Part shown: positions 40,412 to 49,561 of the stretch, one piece after another | How positions within the stretch are numbered: the stretch's first letter is position 1 | Layout: each line of letters opens with the position of its first letter | Assembly: GCF_026017845.1 (NCBI RefSeq) | Contig: NZ_CP100416.1 | Span: 5,334,057 to 5,398,056, forward strand | Source: Amycolatopsis mediterranei | GTDB taxonomy: Bacteria > Actinomycetota > Actinomycetes > Mycobacteriales > Pseudonocardiaceae | Direction: 5' to 3' | Length of the DNA stretch: 64,000 bases | The notes under the pieces: generated by a model | The model's database searches: none | What the model was told of the DNA's origin: nothing | What the model saw: the letters and a program-made list of their open reading frames with translations, nothing else | Position numbers and translations under genes: made by a program

Positions 40412-43400
40412 ATGAGAACGAAGCGGCTTCTGTCGCGCGCGGCCACCTACGCCGCCCTGTCCCTGCTCCTCGCCACTCCCGCCGTGGCCGCGAGCGCTGC
40501 TCCGGCCACATCCGCGGCCACCCGGGTCGCCGTCCAGGCCGCCGCGGCGACCTACACCGCCAGCAGCCAGCTCGCCGGCTATCCCGTTGCGAACGTCGGC
40601 GACGGCAACCAGGCCACCTACTGGGAGAGCACGAACAACCAGTTCCCGCAGTGGGTCCAAGCCGACTTGGGCACCGCCACGAACGTCGCCCAGCTGGTGC
40701 TGAAGCTGCCCGCGAACTGGGAGGCCCGCACCGAGACCTTCGCGGTCCAGGGCAGCACGACCGGCACGGGCTTCAGCGACCTGGTCCCGTCGGCGGGCTA
40801 CCGGTTCGATCCCACGACGGCCAACACGGTCACGGTGAACCTGACCGCGAACACCCGATACGTCCGCCTGAACGTCACGGCGAACACCGGCTGGCCCGCC
40901 GCGCAGCTGGCGGAGTTCGAGGTGCACGGCCCCGCCGGTGGCGACACCCAGCCGCCGTCGGCACCCGGCAACCTCGCCTACACCCAGCCCGCGAGCGGCC
41001 AGATCCGGCTCACCTGGTCGGCGTCCACCGACAACACCGGCGTCGCCGGCTACGACGTCTACGCGAACAACCAGCTGCGTGGCAGCGTCGCCGGGAACGT
41101 CCTGACCTACACCGATGCCCAGCCCGACGGCGCCACCGTCTCGTACTTCGTCCGCGCGAAGGACGCCGCGGGCAACCAGTCGGCGGACAGCAACACGGTG
41201 ACGCGCACCGGCACCCAGGCCGGCACGAACCTGGCGCTGGGCAAGCCGATCACGGCGTCCTCGACGGAATGGACGTACGTCGCGGGCAATGCCAACGACG
41301 ACTCCCTGGCCACGTACTGGGAAGGCGGTGGCGGGACCTACCCGAACCTGCTGACCGTCGCACTCGGCGCGAACGCCGACCTGAACCAGGTGGTCGTGAA
41401 GCTCAACCCCGATCCGGCGTGGGGTCCGCGGACCCAGACGATCGCCGTCGAAGGCCGGGAGCAGAGCGCGTCCGCGTTCACCACCCTCGCCGCCGCGCAG
41501 ACCTACAGCTTCAGCCCCGCGACCGGCAACTCCGTGACGATCCCGCTCGGCGGCCGCGCCGCCGACGTCCGCCTGCGCGTCACCGCCAACTCCGGCGCGG
41601 GCGGCGGGCAGGCCGCGGAGTTCCAGGTCTTCGGCGTCCCCGCGCCCAACCCGGACCTGACGATCTCGGGGGTGTCCTGGTCGCCGCAGAACCCGGTGGA
41701 GACCGACGCGATCACGACGTCGGCGACCGTCCGCAACGCCGGGACGGCGGCTTCGGGCGCGACCAACGTCAACTTCTACCTGGGCACGACCAAGGTCGGC
41801 ACCGCGAACGTCGGCGCGCTCGCCGCCGGGGCGTCGACGACCGTGGCGGCGAACATCGGGACCCGGGACGCGGGCAGCTACTCGCTGACCGCCAAGGTCG
41901 ACGAGGCCAACGCCGTCATCGAACAGAACGAGGCCAACAACTCCTACACCGCCTCGACGGTCCTGGTCGTCAGCCCGGTGCAGAGCTCCGATCTCGTCGC
42001 GGCGACCGCGTGGTCACCGGGCAACCCCTCGGCCGGCAACACGGTCACCTTCACCACGACCCTGCGCAACCAGGGCACGATCGCGTCCGCGGGCGGCGCC
42101 CACGGCGTCACGGTGACGATCAGCGACCAGAACGGCACCCTCGTCAAGACGCTGACCGGCAGCTACACCGGGACGATCGCCGCCGGCGCCACCGCGGCGC
42201 CGGTCACCGTCGGCACCTGGACCGCGGCCAACGGCCGGTACACCGTGAAGACGGTCGTCGCGAACGACGCCAACGAGCTGCCGGTGAAGCAGGGCAACAA
42301 CACCAGCACGCAGCAGCTGTTCGTCGGCCGGGGCGCCAACATGCCGTACGACATGTACGAAGCCGAGGACGGCGTCGTCGCGGGCGGCGCGGCCGTGGTC
42401 GGCCCGAACCGCACGATCGGCGACCTCGCCGGCGAGGCGTCGGGCCGCAAGGCCGTCACGCTGAACTCGACCGGCTCCTCGGTCGAATTCACCACCCGCG
42501 CGGCGACCAACACCCTCGTCACCCGGTTCTCCATCCCGGACGCGGCGGGCGGTGGCGGCATCGATTCGACGCTGAACGTGTACGTGAACGGCACCTTCCT
42601 CAAGGCGATCGACCTGACCTCGCACTACGCGTGGCTCTACGGCGCCGAAACCGGCCCGGGCAACTCGCCGGGCGCCGGGCCGCGTCACCTCTACGACGAG
42701 GCGAGCACGCTGCTCGGCACCACCGTGCCCGCGGGCAGCCGGATCAAGCTGCAGAAGGACGCGGCGAACACGACGAACTACGCGATCGACTTCGTCAGCC
42801 TCGAGCAGGCGACCGCGAAGGCGAACCCCGACCCGGCGCACTTCGCGGTGCCTGCCGGGTTCACCCAGCAGGACGTCCAGAACGCCCTCGACAAGGTCCG
42901 GCAGGACGCCACCCTCACCGGGGTCTACCTGCCGGCCGGGAACTACCCGCTGTCGAGCAAGCTGAACGTGTACGGCAAGGCCGTCACGGTCACCGGCGCG
43001 GGACCGTGGTTCACGAAGTTCTCCGCGCCTTCGGGTCAGGAGAACACCGACATCGGCGTCGACGTCCAGTCGAGCGCCAACGGGTCGACGTTCAGCGGGT
43101 TCGCCGTGTTCGGCAACTACACCTCCCGCATCGACGGCCCCGGCAAGGTGTTCAACCTGACGAACGTGGCGAACCTGACGATCGACGACCTCTGGGTGGA
43201 GCACCAGGTGGTCATGGTCTGGGGCACCAACGTGGATGACACCACGATCAAGAACTCCCGGATCCGCGACACCTTCGCCGACGGCGTCAACCTCACCAAC
43301 GGCAGCACGGGCAACCACGTCGTCAACAACGAAGCCCGGTCCACCGGCGACGACAGCTTCGCGCTGTTCGCCGCGACGGACATCAACCAGGGCAACCAGT

Positions 43401-43996
43401 ACGGCAACGTGTTCGAGAACCTGACCGCGCTCACCCCGTGGCGCGCGGCCGGGCTCGCGGTGTACGGCGGGTACGACAACACCTTCCGGAACCTCTACAT
43501 CGCGGACACGCTGACCTACTCGGCGATCACGATCAGTTCGCTCGACTTCGGCTACCCGTTCCTCGGGTTCGGGCCGCAGCCGACGACGGTCCAGAACGCC
43601 TCCCTCGTCCGCGACGGCGGCCACTTCTGGGGCCAGCAGACGTTCCCGGCGATCTGGCTGTTCTCCGCGTCCAAGGAGTTCCGCGGCATCCGGGTGTCCG
43701 ATGTGGACATCCAGAGTCCGACCTACAGCGGCGTCATGTTCCAGACCAAGTACGACGGCACCACGCCGGAGCACCCGGTCGAGGACACCGTGCTGACGAA
43801 CGTGTCGATCACCGGCGCCCACCGCAGCGGGGACGCCTTCGACGCGAAGTCCGGGATCGGGATCTGGGCCAACGAGCTGCCGGAACCGGGCCAGGGCCCG
43901 GCCGTCGGCTCGGCGACCTTCACCGGGCTCACCCTGGCCGACAACGCCGAGGACATCCGCAACCGCACCACCACCTTCACCATCAACCGCAACTGA
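40412..43996 (+). CDS. Secreted multidomain beta-helix glycoside hydrolase, GH87-like (alpha-1,3-glucanase/mycodextranase)
   Basis: 1194 residues with a Sec signal (about 1-29). Domain order: F5/8C discoidin (about 45-175), fibronectin III (about 183-268), second discoidin (about 272-410), two CARDB repeats starting PDLTISGVSWSPQNP and SDLVAATAWSPGNP, a CBM6/35-like module (about 650-795, AEDGVVAGGAAVVG) and a C-terminal parallel beta-helix (about 810-1194). In the helix, DTFADGVNLTNGS and ARSTGDDSFALF match the Asp-rich catalytic strands of GH87 enzymes. It probably binds and cleaves fungal or bacterial alpha-1,3-glucan outside the cell. Another right-handed-helix polysaccharidase is possible. 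Confidence 0.8.
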   Translation: MRTKRLLSRAATYAALSLLLATPAVAASAAPATSAATRVAVQAAAATYTASSQLAGYPVANVGDGNQATYWESTNNQFPQWVQADLGTATNVAQLVLKLPANWEARTETFAVQGSTTGTGFSDLVPSAGYRFDPTTANTVTVNLTANTRYVRLNVTANTGWPAAQLAEFEVHGPAGGDTQPPSAPGNLAYTQPASGQIRLTWSASTDNTGVAGYDVYANNQLRGSVAGNVLTYTDAQPDGATVSYFVRAKDAAGNQSADSNTVTRTGTQAGTNLALGKPITASSTEWTYVAGNANDDSLATYWEGGGGTYPNLLTVALGANADLNQVVVKLNPDPAWGPRTQTIAVEGREQSASAFTTLAAAQTYSFSPATGNSVTIPLGGRAADVRLRVTANSGAGGGQAAEFQVFGVPAPNPDLTISGVSWSPQNPVETDAITTSATVRNAGTAASGATNVNFYLGTTKVGTANVGALAAGASTTVAANIGTRDAGSYSLTAKVDEANAVIEQNEANNSYTASTVLVVSPVQSSDLVAATAWSPGNPSAGNTVTFTTTLRNQGTIASAGGAHGVTVTISDQNGTLVKTLTGSYTGTIAAGATAAPVTVGTWTAANGRYTVKTVVANDANELPVKQGNNTSTQQLFVGRGANMPYDMYEAEDGVVAGGAAVVGPNRTIGDLAGEASGRKAVTLNSTGSSVEFTTRAATNTLVTRFSIPDAAGGGGIDSTLNVYVNGTFLKAIDLTSHYAWLYGAETGPGNSPGAGPRHLYDEASTLLGTTVPAGSRIKLQKDAANTTNYAIDFVSLEQATAKANPDPAHFAVPAGFTQQDVQNALDKVRQDATLTGVYLPAGNYPLSSKLNVYGKAVTVTGAGPWFTKFSAPSGQENTDIGVDVQSSANGSTFSGFAVFGNYTSRIDGPGKVFNLTNVANLTIDDLWVEHQVVMVWGTNVDDTTIKNSRIRDTFADGVNLTNGSTGNHVVNNEARSTGDDSFALFAATDINQGNQYGNVFENLTALTPWRAAGLAVYGGYDNTFRNLYIADTLTYSAITISSLDFGYPFLGFGPQPTTVQNASLVRDGGHFWGQQTFPAIWLFSASKEFRGIRVSDVDIQSPTYSGVMFQTKYDGTTPEHPVEDTVLTNVSITGAHRSGDAFDAKSGIGIWANELPEPGQGPAVGSATFTGLTLADNAEDIRNRTTTFTINRN

Positions 43997-44006
43997 GCAA
44001 AGCCGC

Positions 44007-44043
44007 GCGGGCCCGCCGGGAAACCGTTCCCCGGCGGGCCCGC
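44007..44043 (+). terminator. Hairpin after the GH87-like gene
   Basis: A perfect 14-bp stem (GCGGGCCCGCCGGG with its complement) around a 9-base loop starts 10 bases after the stop. There is no T-tract. Confidence 0.75.
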
Positions 44044-44075
44044 ACCGTGCCAGGATGACGCCGGAGGTGGTCGAC

Positions 44076-44819
44076 GTGCGGATCCTGGTCACCGGCGGCA
44101 CCGGAGCTCTGGGCACTGCGGTGGTGGCCCGGCTGCGGGCGGCGGGGGAGGAGGTCCGCGTGCTGAGCCGCCGGGCCGCCCCGGACGTCGTCCGCGGCGA
44201 CCTGCGGACCGGGCGTGGCGTCGACACCGCCGTCGCCGGGGTGGACGTGGTCGTCCACTGCGCCACCGACTACCTCGGGCGGGAAGCGCAGCTCGCGCGC
44301 ACGCTGATCGAGGCGGCGCGGTGGGCCGGCGGGCCGCACCTGGTCTACGTCTCGATCGTCGGCGTCGACCGGGTCCCGCTCGGCTACTACCGGGCCAAAC
44401 TCGAGACCGAGCACCTGTTCGCCGCCTCGGGCCTGCCGCACACGATCCAGCGGGCCACCCAGTTCCACGGCCTGGTCCGCACCCTGCTGGCGGGCGCGTC
44501 CCGGCTGCCGGTGGTGCCGGTGCCGCGCATCTCGTTCCAGCCGGTCGACGTCCGCGACGTCGCCCGCCGCCTTGCCGGCCACACACTGGACGACCCGGCC
44601 GGCCGGGCGCCCGACTTCGGCGGCCCGGAGATCCTCTCGGCGGCCGAGCTGGCCGAGGCGGTTGCCGAGGCGAGCGCGCGGCGCCGGCGGATCGTGCCGC
44701 TCAAGGTGCCGGGGGAGACGTTCCGGGCCTACGCCGACGGCGGGCACCTGGCCCCCGGGCACCGCGACGGCGAAATCACGTTCCGCGAGTACCTGGCCGA
44801 GCGAGCCGATCACGGATAA
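44076..44819 (+). CDS. NAD(P)-binding NmrA/atypical SDR-like protein
   Basis: 247 residues. VRILVTGGTGALGTAVVARL is the Rossmann glycine motif, VVVHCATD and LVYVSIVGVDRV follow, and FQPVDVRDVARRLA is typical of NmrA/YwnB-type proteins. It may act as a small-molecule oxidoreductase or redox sensor. The GTG at 44076 has GGAGG 8 bases upstream; an ATG at 44055 would add seven residues. Neighbours do not define a pathway. Confidence 0.75.
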   Translation: MRILVTGGTGALGTAVVARLRAAGEEVRVLSRRAAPDVVRGDLRTGRGVDTAVAGVDVVVHCATDYLGREAQLARTLIEAARWAGGPHLVYVSIVGVDRVPLGYYRAKLETEHLFAASGLPHTIQRATQFHGLVRTLLAGASRLPVVPVPRISFQPVDVRDVARRLAGHTLDDPAGRAPDFGGPEILSAAELAEAVAEASARRRRIVPLKVPGETFRAYADGGHLAPGHRDGEITFREYLAERADHG

Positions 44820-44839
44820 CCGGCCCATCCCGGTGATTC

Positions 44840-44869
44840 TTGACCACCGGCGTGGATAGATCCTATGTT
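44840..44869 (+). promoter_or_regulatory. Promoter of the GH95 gene
   Basis: TTGACC (44840-44845), 18 bases, TATGTT (44864-44869), both close to the housekeeping consensus. Predicted start about 44876, leaving a leader of about 40 bases. Confidence 0.6.
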
Positions 44870-44915
44870 TGGCGGGCTTCACGGCCGTTTTCCGCCAACG
44901 CCGAACGGATGACTC

Positions 44916-47231
44916 ATGCCGGAACTGCCTCTCCCGCCGTCGCGGCGGTCCTTCCTCAAGCTCGGTGGCGCGGTCGGCGCCGGTGTTGCGCTGGGTGGCT
45001 TACGTCCCTTTACTGCCAAAGCCGATGTCGTCCGACCGGCCGGGGAAGACCTCGCCCCGCCGTCGCCGGCCGGCACCCTGTGGTACCCGGCGCCCGCGAG
45101 CGAGTCGAAAATCATCGAACAGGGTCTGCCGATCGGCAATGGTCGGATCGGTGCCCTCGTCGGGGGTGACCCGGCGGCCGACTTCCTCTACCTCGCCGAC
45201 GCGTCGCTGTGGACCGGCGGCGCCAACGACGTCCTCCAGGACGACGGCCAATTCCCGTACGAGACCGAGAAGTTCGGCACGCTCGGCCTGCTCGCGAAGC
45301 TGCGGATCGCGGTCCCGGCGCACACGGGTGTCACGGACTACCGGCGCACCCTCGATCTGGCCAACGGCCTGGTCGTGATCACCTACCGGTACCGGGGCGT
45401 GCAGTACCGCCGCGAGTACTTCGCGAGCCACCCCGACGACGTCGTGGTGGTCCGGCTCAGCGGCGGACCCGTCACCGGCTCGGTGACGCTGGAACCCACC
45501 CGCGGCGAACCGGCGGCCGGTGCCGGAGCGTTCACCGGCACGTTCGCCAACGGCCTGAAGTACGCCTGCACGGTGACGACGTCCGGCGGTCTCGCCTTCA
45601 GCGGGAGCAGCGAGGTCGTCGTCGTGCTCAGCGGCGGCACGAACTACGTCCCCGACGCGGCGCGGGAGTTCCTCGACGCATCCCTCGACCCCCTGGCCTT
45701 GGCGAAGCGGAAGGCGGCCGGGGCCCTCGCCGCCGGCGCTCGCGCGCTGCGGGCCACCCACGTCGCCGACTACCGGCGTCTCTACGACCGGATGAGCGTG
45801 GACCTCGGGCAGTCACCGTCGGCGAAGCGGGCACTGGACACGTGGTCGCGGCTGGTCGCCCGCCACGACCAGCCGGACGTGCCCGACCCGGAGCTGGAGG
45901 CGAGCTACCTGCAGTTCGGGCGCTACCTGACGATCACCGGCTCGCGCGACGGCCTGCCGATGGGCCTGCAGGGCCTGTGGCAGAACACCAACACGCCGGA
46001 CTGGATGAGCGACTACCACACCGACATCAACCTCCAGATGAACTACTGGCTGGCCGACCGCGCGGCGCTGCCCGGGAGCTTCACTGCCCTGGCCGATTAC
46101 TGCCTCGCGCAGCTTCCCGTGTGGGCGGACAGCACGAACCGGCTGTTCAACGACTCTCGCAACCGGTTCCGCAACACCAGCGGGAAGGTGGCCGGCTGGG
46201 CGGTCGCGTTCTCCACGAACATCTACGGCGGCTCCGGCTGGTGGTGGCACCCCGGCGGCAACGCGTGGCTGTGCAACTCGCTCTGGGACCACTACGCCTT
46301 CACCCAGGACAAGGCGTACCTCGCGCGGATCTACCCGCTGCTCAAGGGGGCGGCCGAGTTCTGGGAGGCGCGGCTGATCCCGATGACCGTCGACGGCCGC
46401 GAGGTGCTCGTCGACGACCACGACTGGTCGCCCGAACACGGTCCGCAGGACGCCCGCGGGATCACCTACGCGCAGGAGATCGTCTGGGACCTGTTCGAGC
46501 ACTACCGCGAGGCCACCGCGGTGCTGGGCCGCGACCGCGCGTACGGCGACCGGATCGCCGGGCTGCAGAAGAAGCTGTACCTGCCGAAGGTGAGCCCGTC
46601 GACCGGCTGGCTCGAGGAGTGGATGTCGCCGGACAACCTCGGCGAGACCACGCACCGGCACCTGTCCCCGCTGATCGGCTTCTTCCCGGGCGACCGCATC
46701 GCGGCCGACTCGGCCCCGCGCGAGCTGCTCGACGGCGTCCGGGCGTTGCTGATCGCGCGCGGGATGGACAGCTTCGGCTGGGCGACCGCGTGGCGCTCGG
46801 CGTGCTGGGCGCGGCTCAAGGACGCCGATCGCGCGTACCAGCTGCTGCTCACCGTGCTGCGGCCGTCGGTGGCGAACGGCAACGGCACCGCGCCCAACTT
46901 CTTCGACATGTACAGCCAGGGCAGCTACACGATCTTCCAGATCGACGCGAACCTCGGCGCACCCACCGCGATGCTCGAAATGCTCGTCCACTCGCGGCCG
47001 GGGGTGCTGGAGCTGCTCCCGGCGCTGCCTTCGGCGTGGGCGGCTTCGGGCCGGGTGACCGGGATCGGCGCGCGGGGCGGGTTCGAGGTCGACCTCGAAT
47101 GGCGGGCCGGCAAGGTCACGCAGGCGATGATCCGCAGCGTCGGCGGCACCCGGCTCGAGGTCCGGGCCGGGACTTGGCGGCGAACGATCACCTTGCGGCC
47201 CGGTGCGTCGGTCACGGTCCGGCCAAGTTGA
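44916..47231 (+). CDS. Secreted glycoside hydrolase family 95 (alpha-L-fucosidase type)
   Basis: 771 residues with a Tat signal: SRRSFLKLGGAVGAGVALGG contains the twin arginine. Residues about 50-270 are the GH95 N-terminal domain (LWYPAPASESKIIEQGLPIG, LADASLWTGGAND). The barrel has WQNTNTPDWMSDYHTDINLQ with the paired Asn used in catalysis, WWHPGGNAWLCNSLWDHY and FGWATAWRSACWARL. Known members hydrolyse alpha-1,2-L-fucosides or alpha-L-galactosides. It has its own promoter and probably acts on plant or fungal polysaccharide together with the other secreted hydrolases. Confidence 0.92.
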   Translation: MPELPLPPSRRSFLKLGGAVGAGVALGGLRPFTAKADVVRPAGEDLAPPSPAGTLWYPAPASESKIIEQGLPIGNGRIGALVGGDPAADFLYLADASLWTGGANDVLQDDGQFPYETEKFGTLGLLAKLRIAVPAHTGVTDYRRTLDLANGLVVITYRYRGVQYRREYFASHPDDVVVVRLSGGPVTGSVTLEPTRGEPAAGAGAFTGTFANGLKYACTVTTSGGLAFSGSSEVVVVLSGGTNYVPDAAREFLDASLDPLALAKRKAAGALAAGARALRATHVADYRRLYDRMSVDLGQSPSAKRALDTWSRLVARHDQPDVPDPELEASYLQFGRYLTITGSRDGLPMGLQGLWQNTNTPDWMSDYHTDINLQMNYWLADRAALPGSFTALADYCLAQLPVWADSTNRLFNDSRNRFRNTSGKVAGWAVAFSTNIYGGSGWWWHPGGNAWLCNSLWDHYAFTQDKAYLARIYPLLKGAAEFWEARLIPMTVDGREVLVDDHDWSPEHGPQDARGITYAQEIVWDLFEHYREATAVLGRDRAYGDRIAGLQKKLYLPKVSPSTGWLEEWMSPDNLGETTHRHLSPLIGFFPGDRIAADSAPRELLDGVRALLIARGMDSFGWATAWRSACWARLKDADRAYQLLLTVLRPSVANGNGTAPNFFDMYSQGSYTIFQIDANLGAPTAMLEMLVHSRPGVLELLPALPSAWAASGRVTGIGARGGFEVDLEWRAGKVTQAMIRSVGGTRLEVRAGTWRRTITLRPGASVTVRPS

Positions 47232-47288
47232 GACACGTCCTCCGGAAAACGGTGTAGGGTTCAACTACTTTTCCGACCGGAGGTAACC

Positions 47289-47657
47289 GTGAACGTCGTC
47301 CTGTGGATCGCGGCGGGCCTGCTCGCCGTGATGTACCTGTTCGCCGGGGGCATGAAGCTCGCGACCCCGCGCGAGAAGCTGCTGGAAAACCCGAACATGG
47401 GCTGGACGGCGGACTTTTCCGCGGCGGCGGTGAAGGGCATCGGCGCGGTGGAGGTCCTCGGCGCGCTCGGGCTCATCCTGCCGCGGGCGCTGGACATCGC
47501 CCCGGTGCTGACGCCGCTGGCGGCCACCGGGCTGGTGCTCGTCCAGGCCGGGGCGATCGTCGTGCACGCGCGCCGGAAGGAGACGAAGGCCCTGCCGATG
47601 AACGTCGTGCTGCTCCTGCTGGCGGCGTTCGTGGCGGTGGGCCGGTTCGCGGGCTAA
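47289..47657 (+). CDS. DoxX-family membrane protein
   Basis: 122 residues with four hydrophobic spans. LWIAAGLLAVMYLFAGGMKL and IGAVEVLGALGLILPRAL are typical of small DoxX-like proteins. Function in this group is poorly defined; some work in redox homeostasis. A strong GGAGGT precedes the GTG start. The LysR gene follows 14 bases after its stop. Confidence 0.85.
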   Translation: MNVVLWIAAGLLAVMYLFAGGMKLATPREKLLENPNMGWTADFSAAAVKGIGAVEVLGALGLILPRALDIAPVLTPLAATGLVLVQAGAIVVHARRKETKALPMNVVLLLLAAFVAVGRFAG

Positions 47658-47663
47658 TACCCT
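47658..47663 (+). promoter_or_regulatory. -10 element of a leaderless lysR transcript
   Basis: TACCCT ends 8 bases before the ATG at 47672 and directly follows the DoxX stop codon. Confidence 0.5.
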
Positions 47664-47671
47664 GGAACCCG

Positions 47672-48553
47672 ATGGACGTCGATCTGCGCAAGCTGCGCTA
47701 CTTCGTGGCGGTCGCCGAAGAACTGCACTTCGGGCGCGCCGCCGTGCGGCTGCACATCGCGCAGCCGGTGCTTTCGCGGCAGATCCGGGCCCTGGAAGGC
47801 GAGCTGCGGGCGCAGCTGTTCCGGCGCGACAGGCGGTCCACCGAGCTCACCGCGGCGGGGCTCCAGCTGCTGGAGGACGCGCGGCCGCTGCTGGCCTCGG
47901 CCGACGCCCTCCGCCGCCGGGTCGGCACGGCCGCGCGCGGTACCTCGGCGTTCACCGTGGCGTTCATGCCGGGCATCACGGTCACCGGCGCGGTCCGCGA
48001 GCTCTCGGCGCGGCACCCCGGCCTCACCGTCGAGCTCCTGCGCACGACGTGGGACGACCAGACCGAAGTCCTCCACGACGGCCGCGCCGACGTCAGCGTG
48101 ATCCGGCTGCCGGTGGACCGGCGCGGGCTCAGCGTGCGGCCGCTGTTCCGCGAGCCGCGCGTGGCCGTGCTGCCCGCCGGCCACCGGCTGGCCGGCAAGG
48201 AATCGGTGCGGGTCGGCGACCTCGCGGACGAGCACCTGCTCAACGATCCGGACGCGGTGCCGGAGTGGCGCGATGTCGCGGTCGAGCTGCGCGAAGGCAC
48301 CGCACCGGCGCGGCGGGGCTTCCGGAGCGTGGAGGAGAAGCTCGAGCACGTGGCCGCCGGGCGGGGAATCGCGGTCGTCCCGCGGTCGACGTCGGAGTAC
48401 TACACCCGGTCCGACGTGGCGCGCGTGCCGGTCGAGGACCTGCCGCCGAACGAGGTGTGCCTGGCGTGGGTATCCGGCCGTCGGTCGCGGGTGATCTTCG
48501 AGTTCGCGGAGATCTTCGCGGACCTGGCCGGCGCAGGGGAAAGGACACGATGA
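47672..48553 (+). CDS. LysR-family transcriptional regulator
   Basis: 293 residues. The N-terminal winged helix is LRYFVAVAEELHFGRAAVRL and IAQPVLSRQIRALEGELRAQ. The two-lobed effector domain follows (GTSAFTVAFMPGITVTGAV, GRADVSVIRLPV, HVAAGRGIAVVP). It overlaps the HAD-hydrolase gene by ATGA, so the two are co-expressed and that hydrolase, or the preceding DoxX gene, may be its target. Confidence 0.9.
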   Translation: MDVDLRKLRYFVAVAEELHFGRAAVRLHIAQPVLSRQIRALEGELRAQLFRRDRRSTELTAAGLQLLEDARPLLASADALRRRVGTAARGTSAFTVAFMPGITVTGAVRELSARHPGLTVELLRTTWDDQTEVLHDGRADVSVIRLPVDRRGLSVRPLFREPRVAVLPAGHRLAGKESVRVGDLADEHLLNDPDAVPEWRDVAVELREGTAPARRGFRSVEEKLEHVAAGRGIAVVPRSTSEYYTRSDVARVPVEDLPPNEVCLAWVSGRRSRVIFEFAEIFADLAGAGERTR

Positions 48554-49218
48554 TCCGCTGGGCGACGTTCGACTGCTTCGGCACGCTGGTGGACTGGCGC
48601 CACGGCATCGCCACCGGGCTCGAGCTGCTGTACCCCGGCCGCGGCGCGGAGCTGCTGGAGGTCTACAACCGGTTCGAGCCGCAGGTGCAGGCCGAGGTGC
48701 CGGTGCGGCGGTACCGGGAGGTGCTCGCCGAGTCCGTGCGCCGGACCGCGGCCGAAGCCGGGCTGGAGCTGGTGGCGGACGACGCTTCGGTGCTCGGGAC
48801 CGGGCTGCCGTACTGGCCGGTCTTCCCGGACACCCGGCCGGCGCTGGCCGCGTTGCGGGAAGCGGGCTGGCGCCTCGCGTTGCTGACCAACTGCGACCGC
48901 GACCTCATCGGCGAGACCCAGCGGCGGCTCGCGGTGCCGATCGACGCGATCGTGACCGCGGAGGACGTCGGCGAGTACAAGCCGGGGCACGGTCACTTCC
49001 GGCGGTTCGCCGCGTCCTTCGACGCCACGGCCGCGAACTGGGTGCACGTGGCGCAGAGCCACTTCCACGACATGGTGCCGGCCCAGGCGCTGGGCATCCC
49101 GCGCGTGTGGGTCAACCGGCACGCCGGTCCGCAGGACCCGGCGGTGGCGGACGCGGTCCTGCCCGATCTCGGCGGCCTGGCCGAGACGGTCGAGCGGGTG
49201 CACGCCGGAGCCCGCTGA
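48550..49218 (+). CDS. HAD hydrolase, haloacid dehalogenase type II-like
   Basis: 222 residues. Motif I is FDCFGTLVDW (nucleophile Asp; Cys replaces the usual Tyr/Val), motif II LLTNCDRD, motif III EYKPGHGHF, and motif IV AQSHFHDMVPAQALGI. The arrangement matches L-2-haloacid dehalogenases and related phosphatases, and the substrate is not resolved. Translationally coupled to the LysR gene. Confidence 0.85.
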   Translation: MIRWATFDCFGTLVDWRHGIATGLELLYPGRGAELLEVYNRFEPQVQAEVPVRRYREVLAESVRRTAAEAGLELVADDASVLGTGLPYWPVFPDTRPALAALREAGWRLALLTNCDRDLIGETQRRLAVPIDAIVTAEDVGEYKPGHGHFRRFAASFDATAANWVHVAQSHFHDMVPAQALGIPRVWVNRHAGPQDPAVADAVLPDLGGLAETVERVHAGAR

Positions 49219-49224
49219 CCGCCG

Positions 49225-49386
49225 TCACGGGTGGCGCACCCCGGCCCGGCGGGGCGGGAACACCGCGGCCCACAGGTTCTTCCACGGCTTCGCCGGGTGC
49301 CGCTCCCTCGGCACCGGTGCCGGGCGCGTCCCGGCCCGGTAGTCCATCTCCACCTGCACCCAGTCGTGGATCCAGTCGCCTCGCAC
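49225..49386 (-). CDS. Small hypothetical protein (53 aa)
   Basis: Starts with GTG six bases after a near-perfect AAAGGAG site, better than most sites in the window, which supports a real gene. The product is basic, Pro- and Trp-rich (RGDWIHDWVQVEMDY, KPWKNLWAAVFPPRR), and has no membrane segment. I do not recognise a family. It converges on the HAD gene with a 6-base gap. Confidence 0.6.
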   Translation of the reverse strand: MRGDWIHDWVQVEMDYRAGTRPAPVPRERHPAKPWKNLWAAVFPPRRAGVRHP

Positions 49387-49561
49387 GGCGGCTCCTTTCG
49401 TCGTGGAGCCCACGATCGTCCTGAGGGGCCGGCGCCGGCATCGGGTGAACGCGCAGTCCGGCGCCGGCCGACCCCTTACCCGCACTCGTGGCCGCGACGC
49501 CGTTCCCCTTCGTGCCCGGCGAGCTGGGCCGCCGGGTCGACGCTGCCGAACGCCGGCCGCG

